This document shows, piece by piece, positions 1 to 7,314 of a stretch of DNA of 36,609 nucleotides. Source of the stretch: JARRJY01 sp037388705 (GTDB taxonomy: Bacteria; Pseudomonadota; Gammaproteobacteria; UBA6429; Thiohalophilaceae); NCBI GenBank assembly GCA_037388705.1, contig JARRJY010000018.1:1-36609 (forward strand). The letters run 5' to 3'. Below the pieces are notes generated by a model. The model was not told the DNA's origin and did no database searches. It saw only the letters and a list, made by a program, of their open reading frames with translations. Every line of letters starts with the position of its first letter. The stretch's first letter is position 1. Both the position numbers and the translations under genes were made by a program.

Positions 1-163
1 GTTTAATGTTTATCCAGTCTGGCAATTCAGGCGCTGTTATCTTTGTAATAGGGTGCCAGTAAAACCAGGCAAATGCATGAGCACTAAATGCAATCCATAG
101 TGCAATAGCAATCACCCGGTTACTTTTATTACTTATTGAACGAAATCTAACAGGTATCGCCAT
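1..163 (-). CDS. Membrane-anchored protein of unknown function, N-terminal fragment
   Basis: Reading leftward from an ATG at 161-163, an open frame of 54 codons runs off the window edge. The peptide starts MAIPVRFRSISNKSN and then has one hydrophobic segment (about residues 16-35, with IAIALWIAFSAHAFAWF), so it is probably a single-pass inner-membrane protein with a short basic cytoplasmic tail. I do not recognise the family. The frame stays open upstream of this ATG, but that stretch overlaps a strong terminator hairpin, so the ATG is the likelier start. It lies downstream of, and on the same strand as, the copper-resistance cluster, separated from it by a terminator and a possible attenuator. 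A link to metal handling is only a guess from position. Confidence 0.45.
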   Translation of the reverse strand, partial: MAIPVRFRSISNKSNRVIAIALWIAFSAHAFAWFYWHPITKITAPELPDWINIK

Positions 164-207
164 TTCCACTTCACTGCTACCAATATTACTTGTTTGCTCT
201 ATGGCTG

Positions 208-236
208 AAAAAAATGCCGCTGTAGGGCAGCGGCAT
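208..236 (-). terminator. Intrinsic terminator or attenuator ahead of the truncated gene
   Basis: On the minus strand a perfect 9-bp GC-rich stem (ATGCCGCTG at 214-222 against CAGCGGCAT at 228-236, 5-nt loop) is followed by seven T residues. It lies about 45 nt upstream of the ATG at 163, so it either ends a short upstream transcript or attenuates the downstream gene. Confidence 0.8.
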
Positions 237-307
237 AAGAGGTAGTTAATAAGTGTTGGGATAGAACTTCCGCAAACGCTTATCTTGTATAGAGCAAAGC
301 TTATGCC
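232..307 (-). promoter_or_regulatory. Possible antiterminator helix upstream of the truncated gene
   Basis: On the minus strand GGCATAAG (307 to 300) is complementary over 8 bp to CTTATGCC (239 to 232). The second segment overlaps the 5' arm of the terminator at 214-236, so forming this helix would break the terminator. No leader peptide was identified. This is inferred from complementarity alone. Confidence 0.4.
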
Positions 308-356
308 AATTTCTGCTGGTATAAAATCAACGAGTTACGAAACTTTCAGAAAACAA

Positions 357-376
357 ACTGCCTGATATCAGACAGT
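357..376. promoter_or_regulatory. Near-perfect 20-bp palindrome
   Basis: The sequence ACTGCCTGATATCAGACAGT is palindromic except for one mismatched pair. It lies between the DUF302 terminator and the attenuator-like hairpin, where an operator for the truncated minus-strand gene could sit. The binding protein is unknown. Confidence 0.3.
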
Positions 377-394
377 CATGATCAATATCGTACA

Positions 395-433
395 AAAAAG
401 CCCGCGCCAGGCTCAGGCTGGCACTGGCTTTTT
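395..433 (-). terminator. Terminator of the copper cluster (works in either direction)
   Basis: Stem AAAAAGCC (395-402) with GGCTTTTT (426-433), plus inner stem GCCAG (406-410) with CTGGC (418-422) around a 7-nt loop. On the minus strand it follows the DUF302 stop codon at 451 and ends in a T-run. Confidence 0.8.
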
Positions 434-450
434 AACTATAACCAGAAAAA

Positions 451-840
451 TCAGGCATTCAGGCCATCGCGCACACGCTCCAGCTTGGCTTTCACTTCAC
501 TGGCCAGTTCATGCACACCTTCCTGCTGTACCAGGTCCAGAACTGCAGATGGATCCATGAACGCAACGGTGACACTACCATCCTCTTCTTCACGCACGAC
601 CACGTTACACGGCAGCAGTAAACCAATATCCGGCTCAGCAGTTAATGCCTGGTTGGCCAGCACAGGGTTACAGGCACCCAGGATTTTGTATGGACGTTTG
701 TCCAGGTCCAGTTTCTTTTTCATTACCGCCTTAACATCGATTTCTGTTAAAACACCAAAACCTTCTTTCTGTAATTCTTCTGTAACACGAGTTAACGCAT
801 CATCATAACTACCATTGAATTTAGTACTAAAACCGTACAT
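451..840 (-). CDS. DUF302 family protein
   Basis: A 129-residue soluble protein starting MYGFSTKFNGSYDDALTRV. The pattern is typical of DUF302: an opening beta-strand, then a helix with a regularly spaced Thr/Leu/Glu face, then GFGVLTEIDVKAVMKKKL, a central LGACNP motif and LLPCNVVVRE. The start at 840 is chosen over an upstream Met at 903 because GGAGAA sits 7 nt ahead of it and because the longer form overlaps the cytochrome c gene. The biochemical role of DUF302 proteins is not established; they recur beside cytochromes and thiol or metal redox genes. Here it is the last gene of the copper-resistance cluster, just downstream of a c-type cytochrome. The two Cys residues (GACNP and LPCN) could bind metal or be redox active, which is inference. 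Confidence 0.85.
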   Translation of the reverse strand: MYGFSTKFNGSYDDALTRVTEELQKEGFGVLTEIDVKAVMKKKLDLDKRPYKILGACNPVLANQALTAEPDIGLLLPCNVVVREEEDGSVTVAFMDPSAVLDLVQQEGVHELASEVKAKLERVRDGLNA

Positions 841-872
841 TGAATTTCTCCCGAAACGATTATTCTGTATAT

Positions 873-1343
873 CTACCTGCGACCTTGATCCATTTCGTGC
901 CACGCGGAATAGATCTCATCAGACCACTTGGACTGGAACCATGCAATAATATCATTTATTTGCTCATCACTTAACTTGTCTTTCCAGGCTGGCATACTCC
1001 CTCCCAGTTTAGCCGTACCATTTTTAATGGTATCAACAAGCACTGTTCTGGGATGATGCCAGGCATGCGCAGAACCATTTAGGGGTGGAGGTGGGAATTT
1101 GCCATTGGCATCCATTTGTTGCCAGTTGGGGGCGCCTTCTGCCTGTTTACCATGACACTCGGCACAATTCTGCTGAAATAACTTCCCGCCACGGGTGATC
1201 TGGGCAAAATTAAAACTACGTTTTACCTCGGATTTCCTGTCTGTTGATGTTGCCACCTTATTTGTTTCAGTCTGTTTATCACACGCTGATAATAGCGTTA
1301 CAAGAAAAATAAACATAATCCAGTTTTTGACTTTAAATAGCAT
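873..1343 (-). CDS. Monoheme c-type cytochrome lipoprotein
   Basis: A 156-residue protein with a lipoprotein signal: a hydrophobic N-terminus ending in the lipobox LLSAC, so it should be anchored to a membrane facing the periplasm. A single CAECH haem-c site follows, and a Met in the C-terminal half (GGSMPAWKDKLSDEQINDIIAWFQ) is the likely axial ligand. The GSMPxW...LSDEQINDIIAWF block is the classic C-terminal signature of class I cytochrome c. The start at 1343 gives a proper signal sequence and has a purine-rich stretch upstream; an earlier Met at 1382 would add 13 residues before it. It sits between copB and the DUF302 gene on the same strand, so it may pass electrons to or from the multicopper oxidase CopA, which is inference. 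Confidence 0.88.
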   Translation of the reverse strand: MLFKVKNWIMFIFLVTLLSACDKQTETNKVATSTDRKSEVKRSFNFAQITRGGKLFQQNCAECHGKQAEGAPNWQQMDANGKFPPPPLNGSAHAWHHPRTVLVDTIKNGTAKLGGSMPAWKDKLSDEQINDIIAWFQSKWSDEIYSAWHEMDQGRR

Positions 1344-1424
1344 ACCTTTTCCCTCAAATGTGATGTCCATGTTCCATAACATTATAAATGTATAGGGTAA
1401 CTCTAACGAGTTACCCCAACTTTC

Positions 1425-2126
1425 CTAGAACCAGGCCCGTATACCTGCAACAAAATGGGTATCCGATGTATCTTCACCATCAGCCTCGGCATAATCAGCA
1501 GTATCACCATACTTTTTCGTCCAGTTAATACCAATATAAGGCGCAAACTCACGCTTTATCTCGTACCTTAATCGAAGACCGATTTGTGAATCAGATAGTC
1601 CGGATCCGATACCTTCTACCTGATCATTTTTACTGTAGAAGTTTGCTTCTATCTCAGGTGACAGCACCCATTTCTGGGTAATCATCCATTCGTACTCAGC
1701 GTTAACTCTCAGGTTTACCTGGTCATCTTCATTAATGAATAGCGCTGTATCCATTTCAAACCAGTACGGTGCAACCCCTTCGAAACCCAGTACTAGCCAT
1801 TCACGTTTTGGATCGGTTTTCTGGTCCTGGCGAACACCAACCTGAAAATCCCAGTAAGGATGAACAGCCCGACTATATAGTGCCTGTAGTTCACGCTCGT
1901 GAGTTTCGCCATCGACCTGTTCAATATCGAATTTCAGTTTAAATTTATTCAGATCCTTACCTATTGATATATCCCCCTCGAAAACAACAGGTTTTTCATC
2001 ATCCATGTATCGCTTTTCGAACTGGTCAATCATTAGCCTGGTAACGATGGGATCATCTTCACCCATGGCAAAGACATGGTTCGATAGTGATCCTGCCAAC
2101 ACAGCAATAAGAATTTTGTTTTTCAT
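1425..2126 (-). CDS. copB: Copper resistance protein B (outer membrane)
   Basis: A 233-residue protein with a cleavable signal peptide (MKNKILIAVLAGSLSNHVFA) and no other hydrophobic helix. It is rich in alternating beta-strand pairs ending in a terminal aromatic (AGIRAWF), as in outer-membrane barrels. It matches the CopB/PcoB family: YSRAVHPYWDFQVGVRQD, GVAPYWFEMDTALFI, QKWVLSPEIEANFYS, GIGSGLSDSQIGLRLRYEI and FAPYIGINWTKKYG are hallmark blocks. The Met/His-rich N-terminal extension of some CopB proteins is absent, so this is a short form. It is 14 nt downstream of copA, in the usual copAB order. The family is needed for full periplasmic copper tolerance, probably by sequestering or exporting copper at the outer membrane. 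A GGGGAGAG ribosome site precedes the ATG. Confidence 0.93.
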   Translation of the reverse strand: MKNKILIAVLAGSLSNHVFAMGEDDPIVTRLMIDQFEKRYMDDEKPVVFEGDISIGKDLNKFKLKFDIEQVDGETHERELQALYSRAVHPYWDFQVGVRQDQKTDPKREWLVLGFEGVAPYWFEMDTALFINEDDQVNLRVNAEYEWMITQKWVLSPEIEANFYSKNDQVEGIGSGLSDSQIGLRLRYEIKREFAPYIGINWTKKYGDTADYAEADGEDTSDTHFVAGIRAWF

Positions 2127-2140
2127 CTCTGACTCTCCCC

Positions 2141-4054
2141 TTAACTAACAACGACTTTTCTAAACATGCCCAGCATGTGATAGAGAAGATGACAGTGATA
2201 AGCCCAACCACCCATAGCATCAGCGGTTACCAGGTAACTGATTTTTGCCCCTGGCTGAACGACTACCGTATGTTTGCGAGGAATATACTCAGCATCGCCG
2301 GTTTCCAGGTCACTCCACATACCATGTAAATGAATGGGATGATTCATCATGGTATCGTTAACGAGGTTAATACGTACCCGTTCTCCATATTTAAGATGCA
2401 ACGGTTCCGCATCTGCGAACTTGATACCATTCATGGACCACATATAGCGGCTCATGTTACCGGTAAGATGCAGGTCAATTTCCCGTCCCGGTTCACGTGG
2501 ATCCGGTGTTTTATTCAGGTTACGTAAGTCCGCATAGGTCAACACCCTTCTTCCATTGTTGCGTAGCCCTACTCCGGGATCATCCAGGCGATATTGTGGA
2601 GCGTCGGCACGCATATCAATGTGCGGACCATACTCGGTGTCCGCATGGATAACTTTATGACTGCTGCCATAACCTGCCTTCCCGGATCCCATTTCTGCAG
2701 CGGTCATATTCTTCCTGGAATCCATCTTCATATTGCCGCCACAGCTCATTTCAGGTAGCTTTTTTGCACTTCTTTTTGGAGGACTCATGTTCATATTGCC
2801 ACCGCACTTCATTTCAGGCAGTTTTTTTGCACTTCCTTTTGCATCTTTCATGGCTCCCATATCCTGTGCCATGCTGCCATGATCCATCATGCTCATATCC
2901 ATACCCATGTCGCCATGCGTTAATACTGGAGCGGCATCCATTTCAGGAACCTCGGCAGTCATTGATGGATGCGGTGTAAGCGTGCCACGTGTAAACCCAG
3001 AACGATCAATCGCCTGGGAGAAAATGCTATAAGCCTGTTCCGCACTGGGCTCTACCAGTACATCATAGGTTTCGGCAACACCAATTCTGAATTCATCAAC
3101 ACTAACCGGTTCAATATACTGACCATCAGTGGCAACAACCGTCATTTTTAAACCGGGGATGCGAACATCGAAGAAGGTCATCGCCGATGAATTGATAAAG
3201 CGCAGCAGGATTTTCTCGCCTTTTCTGAATAACCCTGTCCAGCCTTCAGCCGGCGTTTTACCATTGGTTAAAAAGGTATAGGTATAACCGGTGACATCTG
3301 AAATGTCCCTGTCTGACATGCGCATTTCGTTCCACATGCCACGATTTGCCCAGAAGCCATCCCAGCCCTGTTCTTTAATTTCCTGCATGGTCTCACCAAC
3401 CGTACGTTCACGGAAATTATAGTAATGACTGAGTTTCTTCAGTTTGTGATAAATATCATTGGGATCTTCATCACTCCAGTCAGATAGCATCACCACGTAA
3501 TCACGGTCATACTTGTAGGGAGGCGGTTCAATCGGATCGACGATAATCGCACCATAGGCACCGGTTTGCTCCTGGAAACCGGAATGGCTGTGATACCAGT
3601 AGGTACCGCTTTGTTTAACAGGGAAAGAATAGGTAAAAGTTTCACCCGGTTTGATACCTTTAAAACCATCACTTATTCCTGGCACTCCATCCTGGTTGCT
3701 TGGCAAAATTAAGCCGTGCCAGTGAATAGAAGTGTCTTCCGCGAGGTTATTGGTGACGTTAAGGGTAACCGTATCACCTTCTTTCCAGCGAAGTAGCGGT
3801 GCGGGGACGCCACCATTGATTGCTGTTGCAATACGTTCTTTGCCGGTGAAATTAACCCTGGTTGGCGAATAGGTTAAATCAAATCGATCACCGCGCAAGG
3901 TTTCCAGACCACCGAACATTTTTGAAATTTCATCGGGTGAAGCATTCGCTCTTAACCCCAACCCCATCATGGCGCCGCCTGCAACAAGTCCTTGCACAAA
4001 ACGACGGCGCGATACGGAAACTGGTTCCATACCAGGATATATAATCTTTGACAT
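2141..4054 (-). CDS. copA: Copper resistance multicopper oxidase CopA
   Basis: A 637-residue periplasmic multicopper oxidase of the CopA/PcoA family, which oxidises Cu(I) and binds copper. The N-terminus has a twin-arginine signal (SRRRFVQGLVAGG). Three cupredoxin domains are marked by the copper ligands IHWHG (near residue 115), WYHSHSG (near 160), HPIHLHG (near 580) and the C-terminal HCHLLYHMLGMF. A Met-rich insert lies near residues 375-460 (MGMDMSMMDHG), followed by a 21-residue unit carrying KLPEMxCGGNMxM present twice in tandem. The start at 4054 is preferred over a GTG at 4072 because AGAGGAA lies 8 nt upstream. It is followed by copB and preceded by a His/Cys-rich CopL-like gene, the usual copper-resistance order. 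Confidence 0.96.
   Translation of the reverse strand: MSKIIYPGMEPVSVSRRRFVQGLVAGGAMMGLGLRANASPDEISKMFGGLETLRGDRFDLTYSPTRVNFTGKERIATAINGGVPAPLLRWKEGDTVTLNVTNNLAEDTSIHWHGLILPSNQDGVPGISDGFKGIKPGETFTYSFPVKQSGTYWYHSHSGFQEQTGAYGAIIVDPIEPPPYKYDRDYVVMLSDWSDEDPNDIYHKLKKLSHYYNFRERTVGETMQEIKEQGWDGFWANRGMWNEMRMSDRDISDVTGYTYTFLTNGKTPAEGWTGLFRKGEKILLRFINSSAMTFFDVRIPGLKMTVVATDGQYIEPVSVDEFRIGVAETYDVLVEPSAEQAYSIFSQAIDRSGFTRGTLTPHPSMTAEVPEMDAAPVLTHGDMGMDMSMMDHGSMAQDMGAMKDAKGSAKKLPEMKCGGNMNMSPPKRSAKKLPEMSCGGNMKMDSRKNMTAAEMGSGKAGYGSSHKVIHADTEYGPHIDMRADAPQYRLDDPGVGLRNNGRRVLTYADLRNLNKTPDPREPGREIDLHLTGNMSRYMWSMNGIKFADAEPLHLKYGERVRINLVNDTMMNHPIHLHGMWSDLETGDAEYIPRKHTVVVQPGAKISYLVTADAMGGWAYHCHLLYHMLGMFRKVVVS
2727..2840 (-). 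repeat. Tandem 63-bp repeat inside copA
   Basis: Two adjacent copies start near 2727 and 2790 with a 63-bp period. Each encodes SAKKLPEM(K/S)CGGNM(N/K)M plus linker. The copies differ at several silent and a few coding positions, so the duplication is not brand new. Each unit adds three Met and one Cys as possible copper ligands. Confidence 0.85.
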
Positions 4055-4077
4055 TTTTTTAATTCCTCTCACTATCA

Positions 4078-4093
4078 GTTACATCCGTGTAAC
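4078..4093. repeat. Small inverted repeat between the copL-like gene and copA
   Basis: GTTACA-TCCG-TGTAAC, 6-bp arms with a 4-nt loop, in the 80-nt gap upstream of copA. It could be an operator half-site pair or a short mRNA hairpin; neither is shown. Confidence 0.3.
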
Positions 4094-4136
4094 AGCTAAA
4101 ACAAATTACTGATAAAAACGTGATGACTAAGAGAAA

Positions 4137-4514
4137 TTAAACGCGTGGAGGACGTAAATCCGGGAGAGAGTAGAATTCAGAAAAACTTGATGAGAAGGAT
4201 ACAATTTCGTTATCAGTGAGAATTTCTATGTCAAAGGTATTAACAAATTTTGTATCGACCTGGCATTTAGCACAATGATGCTGATTTGAACATTTTTGAT
4301 GGTTATCGCAAATATGACTGCTGTCAGCCTGGTTGGAAGAAAGCTGTTTTGCATCCCGCTGATCATGTTGATGATGAGTCATTGAGGCATTATGACATAC
4401 GGCATTTTGTTGTTTCGAATGCGCAACCAACATCGCCTGTCCATACTGAAACGGCAGCAATATCATGCTGATCATGATGAAATAACTTAACCAGGTATGT
4501 CGTTGCTTTTTCAT
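4137..4514 (-). CDS. CopL-like small secreted His/Cys-rich protein
   Basis: A 125-residue protein with a hydrophobic N-terminus (WLSYFIMISMILLPF) that acts as signal or anchor, followed by a region crowded with His and Cys (SMTHHQHDQ, HICDNHQKCSNQHHCAKCQ). It ends LPDLRPPRV. This layout, with an Arg-Pro-Pro-Arg tail just ahead of copAB, matches the CopL/metal-binding regulatory family of copper operons, though the similarity I can see is in composition more than in sequence. It should lie in the periplasm or membrane and bind copper. The start is uncertain: ATG 4514 has no clear ribosome site, and ATG 4535 in the same frame is the alternative. It is the first gene of the cluster, 53 nt after the cbbR stop. 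Confidence 0.7.
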   Translation of the reverse strand: MKKQRHTWLSYFIMISMILLPFQYGQAMLVAHSKQQNAVCHNASMTHHQHDQRDAKQLSSNQADSSHICDNHQKCSNQHHCAKCQVDTKFVNTFDIEILTDNEIVSFSSSFSEFYSLPDLRPPRV

Positions 4515-4524
4515 GTCAGGGATT

Positions 4525-4553
4525 AGCCTACACATGCCTATTTATTGTGACAA
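4525..4553 (-). promoter_or_regulatory. Candidate copper-cluster promoter with overlapping inverted repeats
   Basis: On the minus strand TTGTCA (4553-4548), a 17-nt spacer and TAGGCT (4530-4525) form a plausible sigma70 promoter. It overlaps ACACAT (4530-4535) with ATGTGT (4553-4558) and the palindrome ATTGTGACAAT (4544-4554), which could be an operator. No CueR-type dyad was seen. Confidence 0.4.
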
Positions 4554-4567
4554 TGTGTAAGACCACA

Positions 4568-5494
4568 TTATTTCAAATGGGTTCCCAGCATTCCCGGTAT
4601 AACATCCCTGCCTTCTTTAAGGACATATTCTTTAAATGACTGCGCCATCGGTGGCAGGCGTTTGTCCTTGAGGTGCACCAGGTACCAGTGGCGCATAATA
4701 GGAAAATCTTCCACATCCAGTATAACCAGGCGCCTGGTCTCCAGTTCCAGCTCCAGCGTATGTAATGACACGATACCCAGCCCCATACCGGCCTGCACTG
4801 CCTGCTTGATAGCTTCGTTCTCGTTCATCTCAAGGCTGGAGGTGATGACCATATTGTGTTCATCAAAGAATCGTTCCATGGCCGTTCGGGTACCGGAACC
4901 CCGCTCACGCACCACGAAAGTTTCATTTTGTAATGTATTGAGAGGAATTTTCTTCTTCTGTCCTGCCAACGGATGATCTGGTGCGGCAACCACCACCAGC
5001 GGATTATCGGCAAAGGACTCGGCCACCAGCTCATCGCTTTCCGGGGGACGCCCCATAATGGCGATATCTTTTTCATTTTCTGCCAGTTGTCGCAGCAGGT
5101 TTTCCCGGTTGGTTACATCCAGACTGATGGTGACACCTTCATGGCGTTGCTTGAACCTGGCCAGCATGCGGGTGGCAAAGGCATTGGCCGTAGTAGCCAC
5201 GGTGATTTCCAGCCTGCCGGATTCCAGCCCCTTGAGCCGTTCCATGATTTCTCTCACTTCGCCCAGTTCGCGGGCAATACTGCGGGCATAGTGGTACATT
5301 TCCTGTCCTGCCTCGGTGAGGAAGATCTTTTTGCCTACCTGCTCTAACAAGGGAAGACCCGCATGTTCTTCCAACTGCTTGATCTGCATGGAAACTGCTG
5401 GCTGGGTAAGGTGCAATTCCCCCGCAGCCTTGGTGTAGCTCAGGTTTCGGGCCACCGACTCGAAAACCTTCAATTGGCGAAAGGTGACGTTCAT
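4568..5494 (-). CDS. cbbR: LysR-type regulator of the RuBisCO operon
   Basis: A 308-residue LysR-family activator. The N-terminal winged helix-turn-helix (residues 1-60) has the canonical pattern FRQLKVFESVARNLSYTKAA...LHLTQPAVSMQIKQLE. The rest is the periplasmic-binding-like effector domain, with the CbbR-like stretch FVVRERGSGTRTAMERFF. It is transcribed divergently from cbbL, as in most cbb loci, with a 311-bp shared intergenic region holding an inverted-repeat box. In the family, CbbR activates cbb operons in response to metabolites such as RuBP, PEP or NADPH; the effector here cannot be read from sequence. The start at 5494 places the HTH at the expected distance from the N-terminus. 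No strong ribosome site is visible. Confidence 0.93.
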   Translation of the reverse strand: MNVTFRQLKVFESVARNLSYTKAAGELHLTQPAVSMQIKQLEEHAGLPLLEQVGKKIFLTEAGQEMYHYARSIARELGEVREIMERLKGLESGRLEITVATTANAFATRMLARFKQRHEGVTISLDVTNRENLLRQLAENEKDIAIMGRPPESDELVAESFADNPLVVVAAPDHPLAGQKKKIPLNTLQNETFVVRERGSGTRTAMERFFDEHNMVITSSLEMNENEAIKQAVQAGMGLGIVSLHTLELELETRRLVILDVEDFPIMRHWYLVHLKDKRLPPMAQSFKEYVLKEGRDVIPGMLGTHLK

Positions 5495-5622
5495 GGGTTG
5501 AGGCTAATTCAAATCTTTATTCTATATATATAGATAACTTGTCCAGCAAAATACACGGCTATTTCATAAGTTATTGTTTATACATGTATTTATGAATATC
5601 TATCTAATATATAAGTTTTTCT

Positions 5623-5640
5623 TTATGGTTTCAATCATAA
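5623..5640. promoter_or_regulatory. Candidate CbbR-binding box
   Basis: TTATG-N8-CATAA is a perfect 5-bp inverted repeat containing the T-N11-A core expected of LysR-type operators. It ends 8 bp upstream of the cbbL -35 hexamer, a normal activator position. Confidence 0.6.
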
Positions 5641-5648
5641 ATATTGAA

Positions 5649-5676
5649 TTTACATTATGGAAAGCCAGCCTATACT
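5649..5676 (+). promoter_or_regulatory. cbbL sigma70-type promoter
   Basis: TTTACA (5649-5654), a 16-nt spacer, then TATACT (5671-5676). It predicts a start near 5683 and a leader of about 120 nt. Confidence 0.6.
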
Positions 5677-5692
5677 TGCGTCTCCACTTGGA

Positions 5693-5760
5693 GGAGGACA
5701 GCCGGTACAGAGTTCCAGGTTGTCAACAAACTGTCATTCCTGGTGAATAGACTGCCCTCC
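5693..5760 (+). promoter_or_regulatory. Structured leader of the cbbL mRNA
   Basis: GGAGGACAG (5693-5701) pairs with CTGCCCTCC (5752-5760) over 9 positions with one mismatch. Inside it, CCAGG (5715-5719) pairs with CCTGG (5739-5743). The structure lies near the predicted 5' end and does not cover the ribosome site (GGAGG just before 5806), so it may protect the transcript. Function is inferred. Confidence 0.4.
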
Positions 5761-5805
5761 TTGGAACCGAATTCTTTATATAAATAAAGCAATGGAGGCC
5801 AAATA

Positions 5806-7224
5806 ATGGCTAAGAAATATGATGCGGGTGTAAAAGAATACCGCGAAACGTACTGGATGCCGGAATATACTCCGTCTGATACTGATATCCTGGCATGTTT
5901 TAAAGTTACTCCACAGCCTGGTGTACCTCGTGAAGAAGTTGCCGCAGCTGTTGCTGCTGAATCTTCAACAGGTACCTGGACTACTGTATGGACTGACTTG
6001 CTGACTGACCTGGACTACTACAAAGGTCGTGCATACGCGATCGAAGACGTTCCTGGTGATGACACTTGCTTCTACGCATTCATCGCATACCCAATTGACC
6101 TGTTCGAAGAAGGTTCTGTGGTAAACGTACTGACTTCACTGGTTGGTAACGTATTCGGCTTTAAAGCCCTGCGTGCTCTGCGTTTAGAAGATATCCGCTT
6201 CCCTGTTGCATACGTTATGACTTGTAATGGTCCACCACAAGGTATCCAGGTTGAACGTGACATCATGAACAAATATGGTCGTCCCCTGTTAGGTTGTACG
6301 ATCAAACCTAAACTGGGTCTGTCTGCGAAGAACTACGGTCGTGCCTGTTACGAAGGTCTGCGCGGCGGTCTGGACTTCACCAAGGATGACGAGAACGTAA
6401 ACTCTCAGCCTTTCATGCGCTGGAAGCACCGTTTCGATTTCGTAATGGAAGCTATCCACAAAGCTGAAGCTGAAACTGGTGAACGTAAAGGTCACTACCT
6501 GAACGTTACTGCGCCTTCTGCTGATGAAATGATGAAGCGTGCTGAGTATGCGAAAGAAATCGGCGCCCCTATCATCATGCACGACTACCTGACTGGTGGT
6601 CTGTCTGCTAACACTCAACTGGCTCGCTGGTGTCAGGACAACGGTATGCTGCTGCACATCCACCGTGCGATGCACGCGGTACTTGACCGTAACCCACACC
6701 ACGGTATCCACTTCCGAGTACTGACTAAGGTATTACGTCTGTCTGGTGGTGACCACCTGCACTCAGGTACGGTTGTAGGTAAACTGGAAGGCGATCGTGA
6801 TGCCACTCTGGGCTGGATCGACACCATGCGTGATTCTTACATCAAAGAAGATCGTTCACGTGGTCTGTTCTTCGACCAGGACTGGGGTTCAATGCCTGGC
6901 GTTATCCCGGTAGCTTCTGGTGGTATCCACGTATGGCACATGCCTGCGCTGGTTAACATCTTTGGTGATGACTCTGTACTGCAGTTCGGTGGTGGTACAT
7001 TAGGTCACCCATGGGGCAACGCTGCTGGTGCTGCTGCTAACCGTGTTGCAGTTGAAGCTTGTGTTGAAGCTCGTAACCAGGGCCGTGAGCTTGAGAAAGA
7101 AGGTAAGGACATCCTTACCAATGCTGCTAAAAACAGCCCGGAGCTTAAAGCTGCAATGGAAACCTGGAAAGAAATCAAGTTCGAATTCGACACAGTTGAC
7201 AAACTGGACGTTTCTCACAAATAA
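5806..7224 (+). CDS. cbbL: RuBisCO large subunit, form I
   Basis: A 472-residue form I large subunit (ribulose-1,5-bisphosphate carboxylase/oxygenase), the CO2-fixing enzyme of the Calvin cycle; eight copies assemble with eight small subunits. Key elements are visible: GCTIKPKLGLS with the catalytic lysines, GLDFTKDDE with the lysine that is carbamylated and binds Mg2+ (near residue 195), the loop-6 motif HSGTVVGKLEGDR, and MPGVIPVASGGIHVWHMP. The N-terminus (MAKKYDAGVKEYRETYW) and the following cbbS, cbbQ and cbbO point to the bacterial IA type. The ribosome site GGAGG lies about 10 nt upstream. Codon use is strongly biased toward a small set of codons, as in very highly expressed genes. Carboxysome shell genes are not present in this window, so a cytoplasmic, non-carboxysomal enzyme is likely. 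Confidence 0.98.
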   Translation: MAKKYDAGVKEYRETYWMPEYTPSDTDILACFKVTPQPGVPREEVAAAVAAESSTGTWTTVWTDLLTDLDYYKGRAYAIEDVPGDDTCFYAFIAYPIDLFEEGSVVNVLTSLVGNVFGFKALRALRLEDIRFPVAYVMTCNGPPQGIQVERDIMNKYGRPLLGCTIKPKLGLSAKNYGRACYEGLRGGLDFTKDDENVNSQPFMRWKHRFDFVMEAIHKAEAETGERKGHYLNVTAPSADEMMKRAEYAKEIGAPIIMHDYLTGGLSANTQLARWCQDNGMLLHIHRAMHAVLDRNPHHGIHFRVLTKVLRLSGGDHLHSGTVVGKLEGDRDATLGWIDTMRDSYIKEDRSRGLFFDQDWGSMPGVIPVASGGIHVWHMPALVNIFGDDSVLQFGGGTLGHPWGNAAGAAANRVAVEACVEARNQGRELEKEGKDILTNAAKNSPELKAAMETWKEIKFEFDTVDKLDVSHK

Positions 7225-7245
7225 GAAACTTTCAATGACAACACC

Positions 7246-7277
7246 AGGTGGGTCCTGTTATTAAAATGGGCTCACCT
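7246..7277 (+). promoter_or_regulatory. Hairpin between cbbL and cbbS
   Basis: A 10-bp stem (7246-7255 with 7268-7277, two G-U pairs) around a 12-nt AT-rich loop. There is no T-tract, so it should not terminate; it may stabilise the cbbL 3' end or tune subunit ratio. Confidence 0.5.
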
Positions 7278-7314
7278 AAAATTGAATTCGAAATTAATTT
7301 AGGAGTAAATCACA

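Larger units (their letters stand above)
5495..5805. other. cbbR-cbbL divergent intergenic region
   Basis: A 311-bp gene-free stretch. The cbbR-proximal half is strongly AT-rich with several ATAA/TTAT motifs. It is followed by a LysR-type box, a sigma70 promoter and a roughly 120-nt cbbL leader that can pair into an outer and an inner stem. No ORF is credible here. Confidence 0.9.

Noticed and set aside
4973..5347. Plus-strand ORF of 124 codons inside cbbR
   Set aside because: It lies antisense to a complete, well-conserved LysR regulator and resembles no protein family.
6289..6711. Long antisense ORF inside cbbL
   Set aside because: It is a shadow created by the strongly biased codon use of cbbL; its low-complexity Val/Thr-rich product has no ribosome site.
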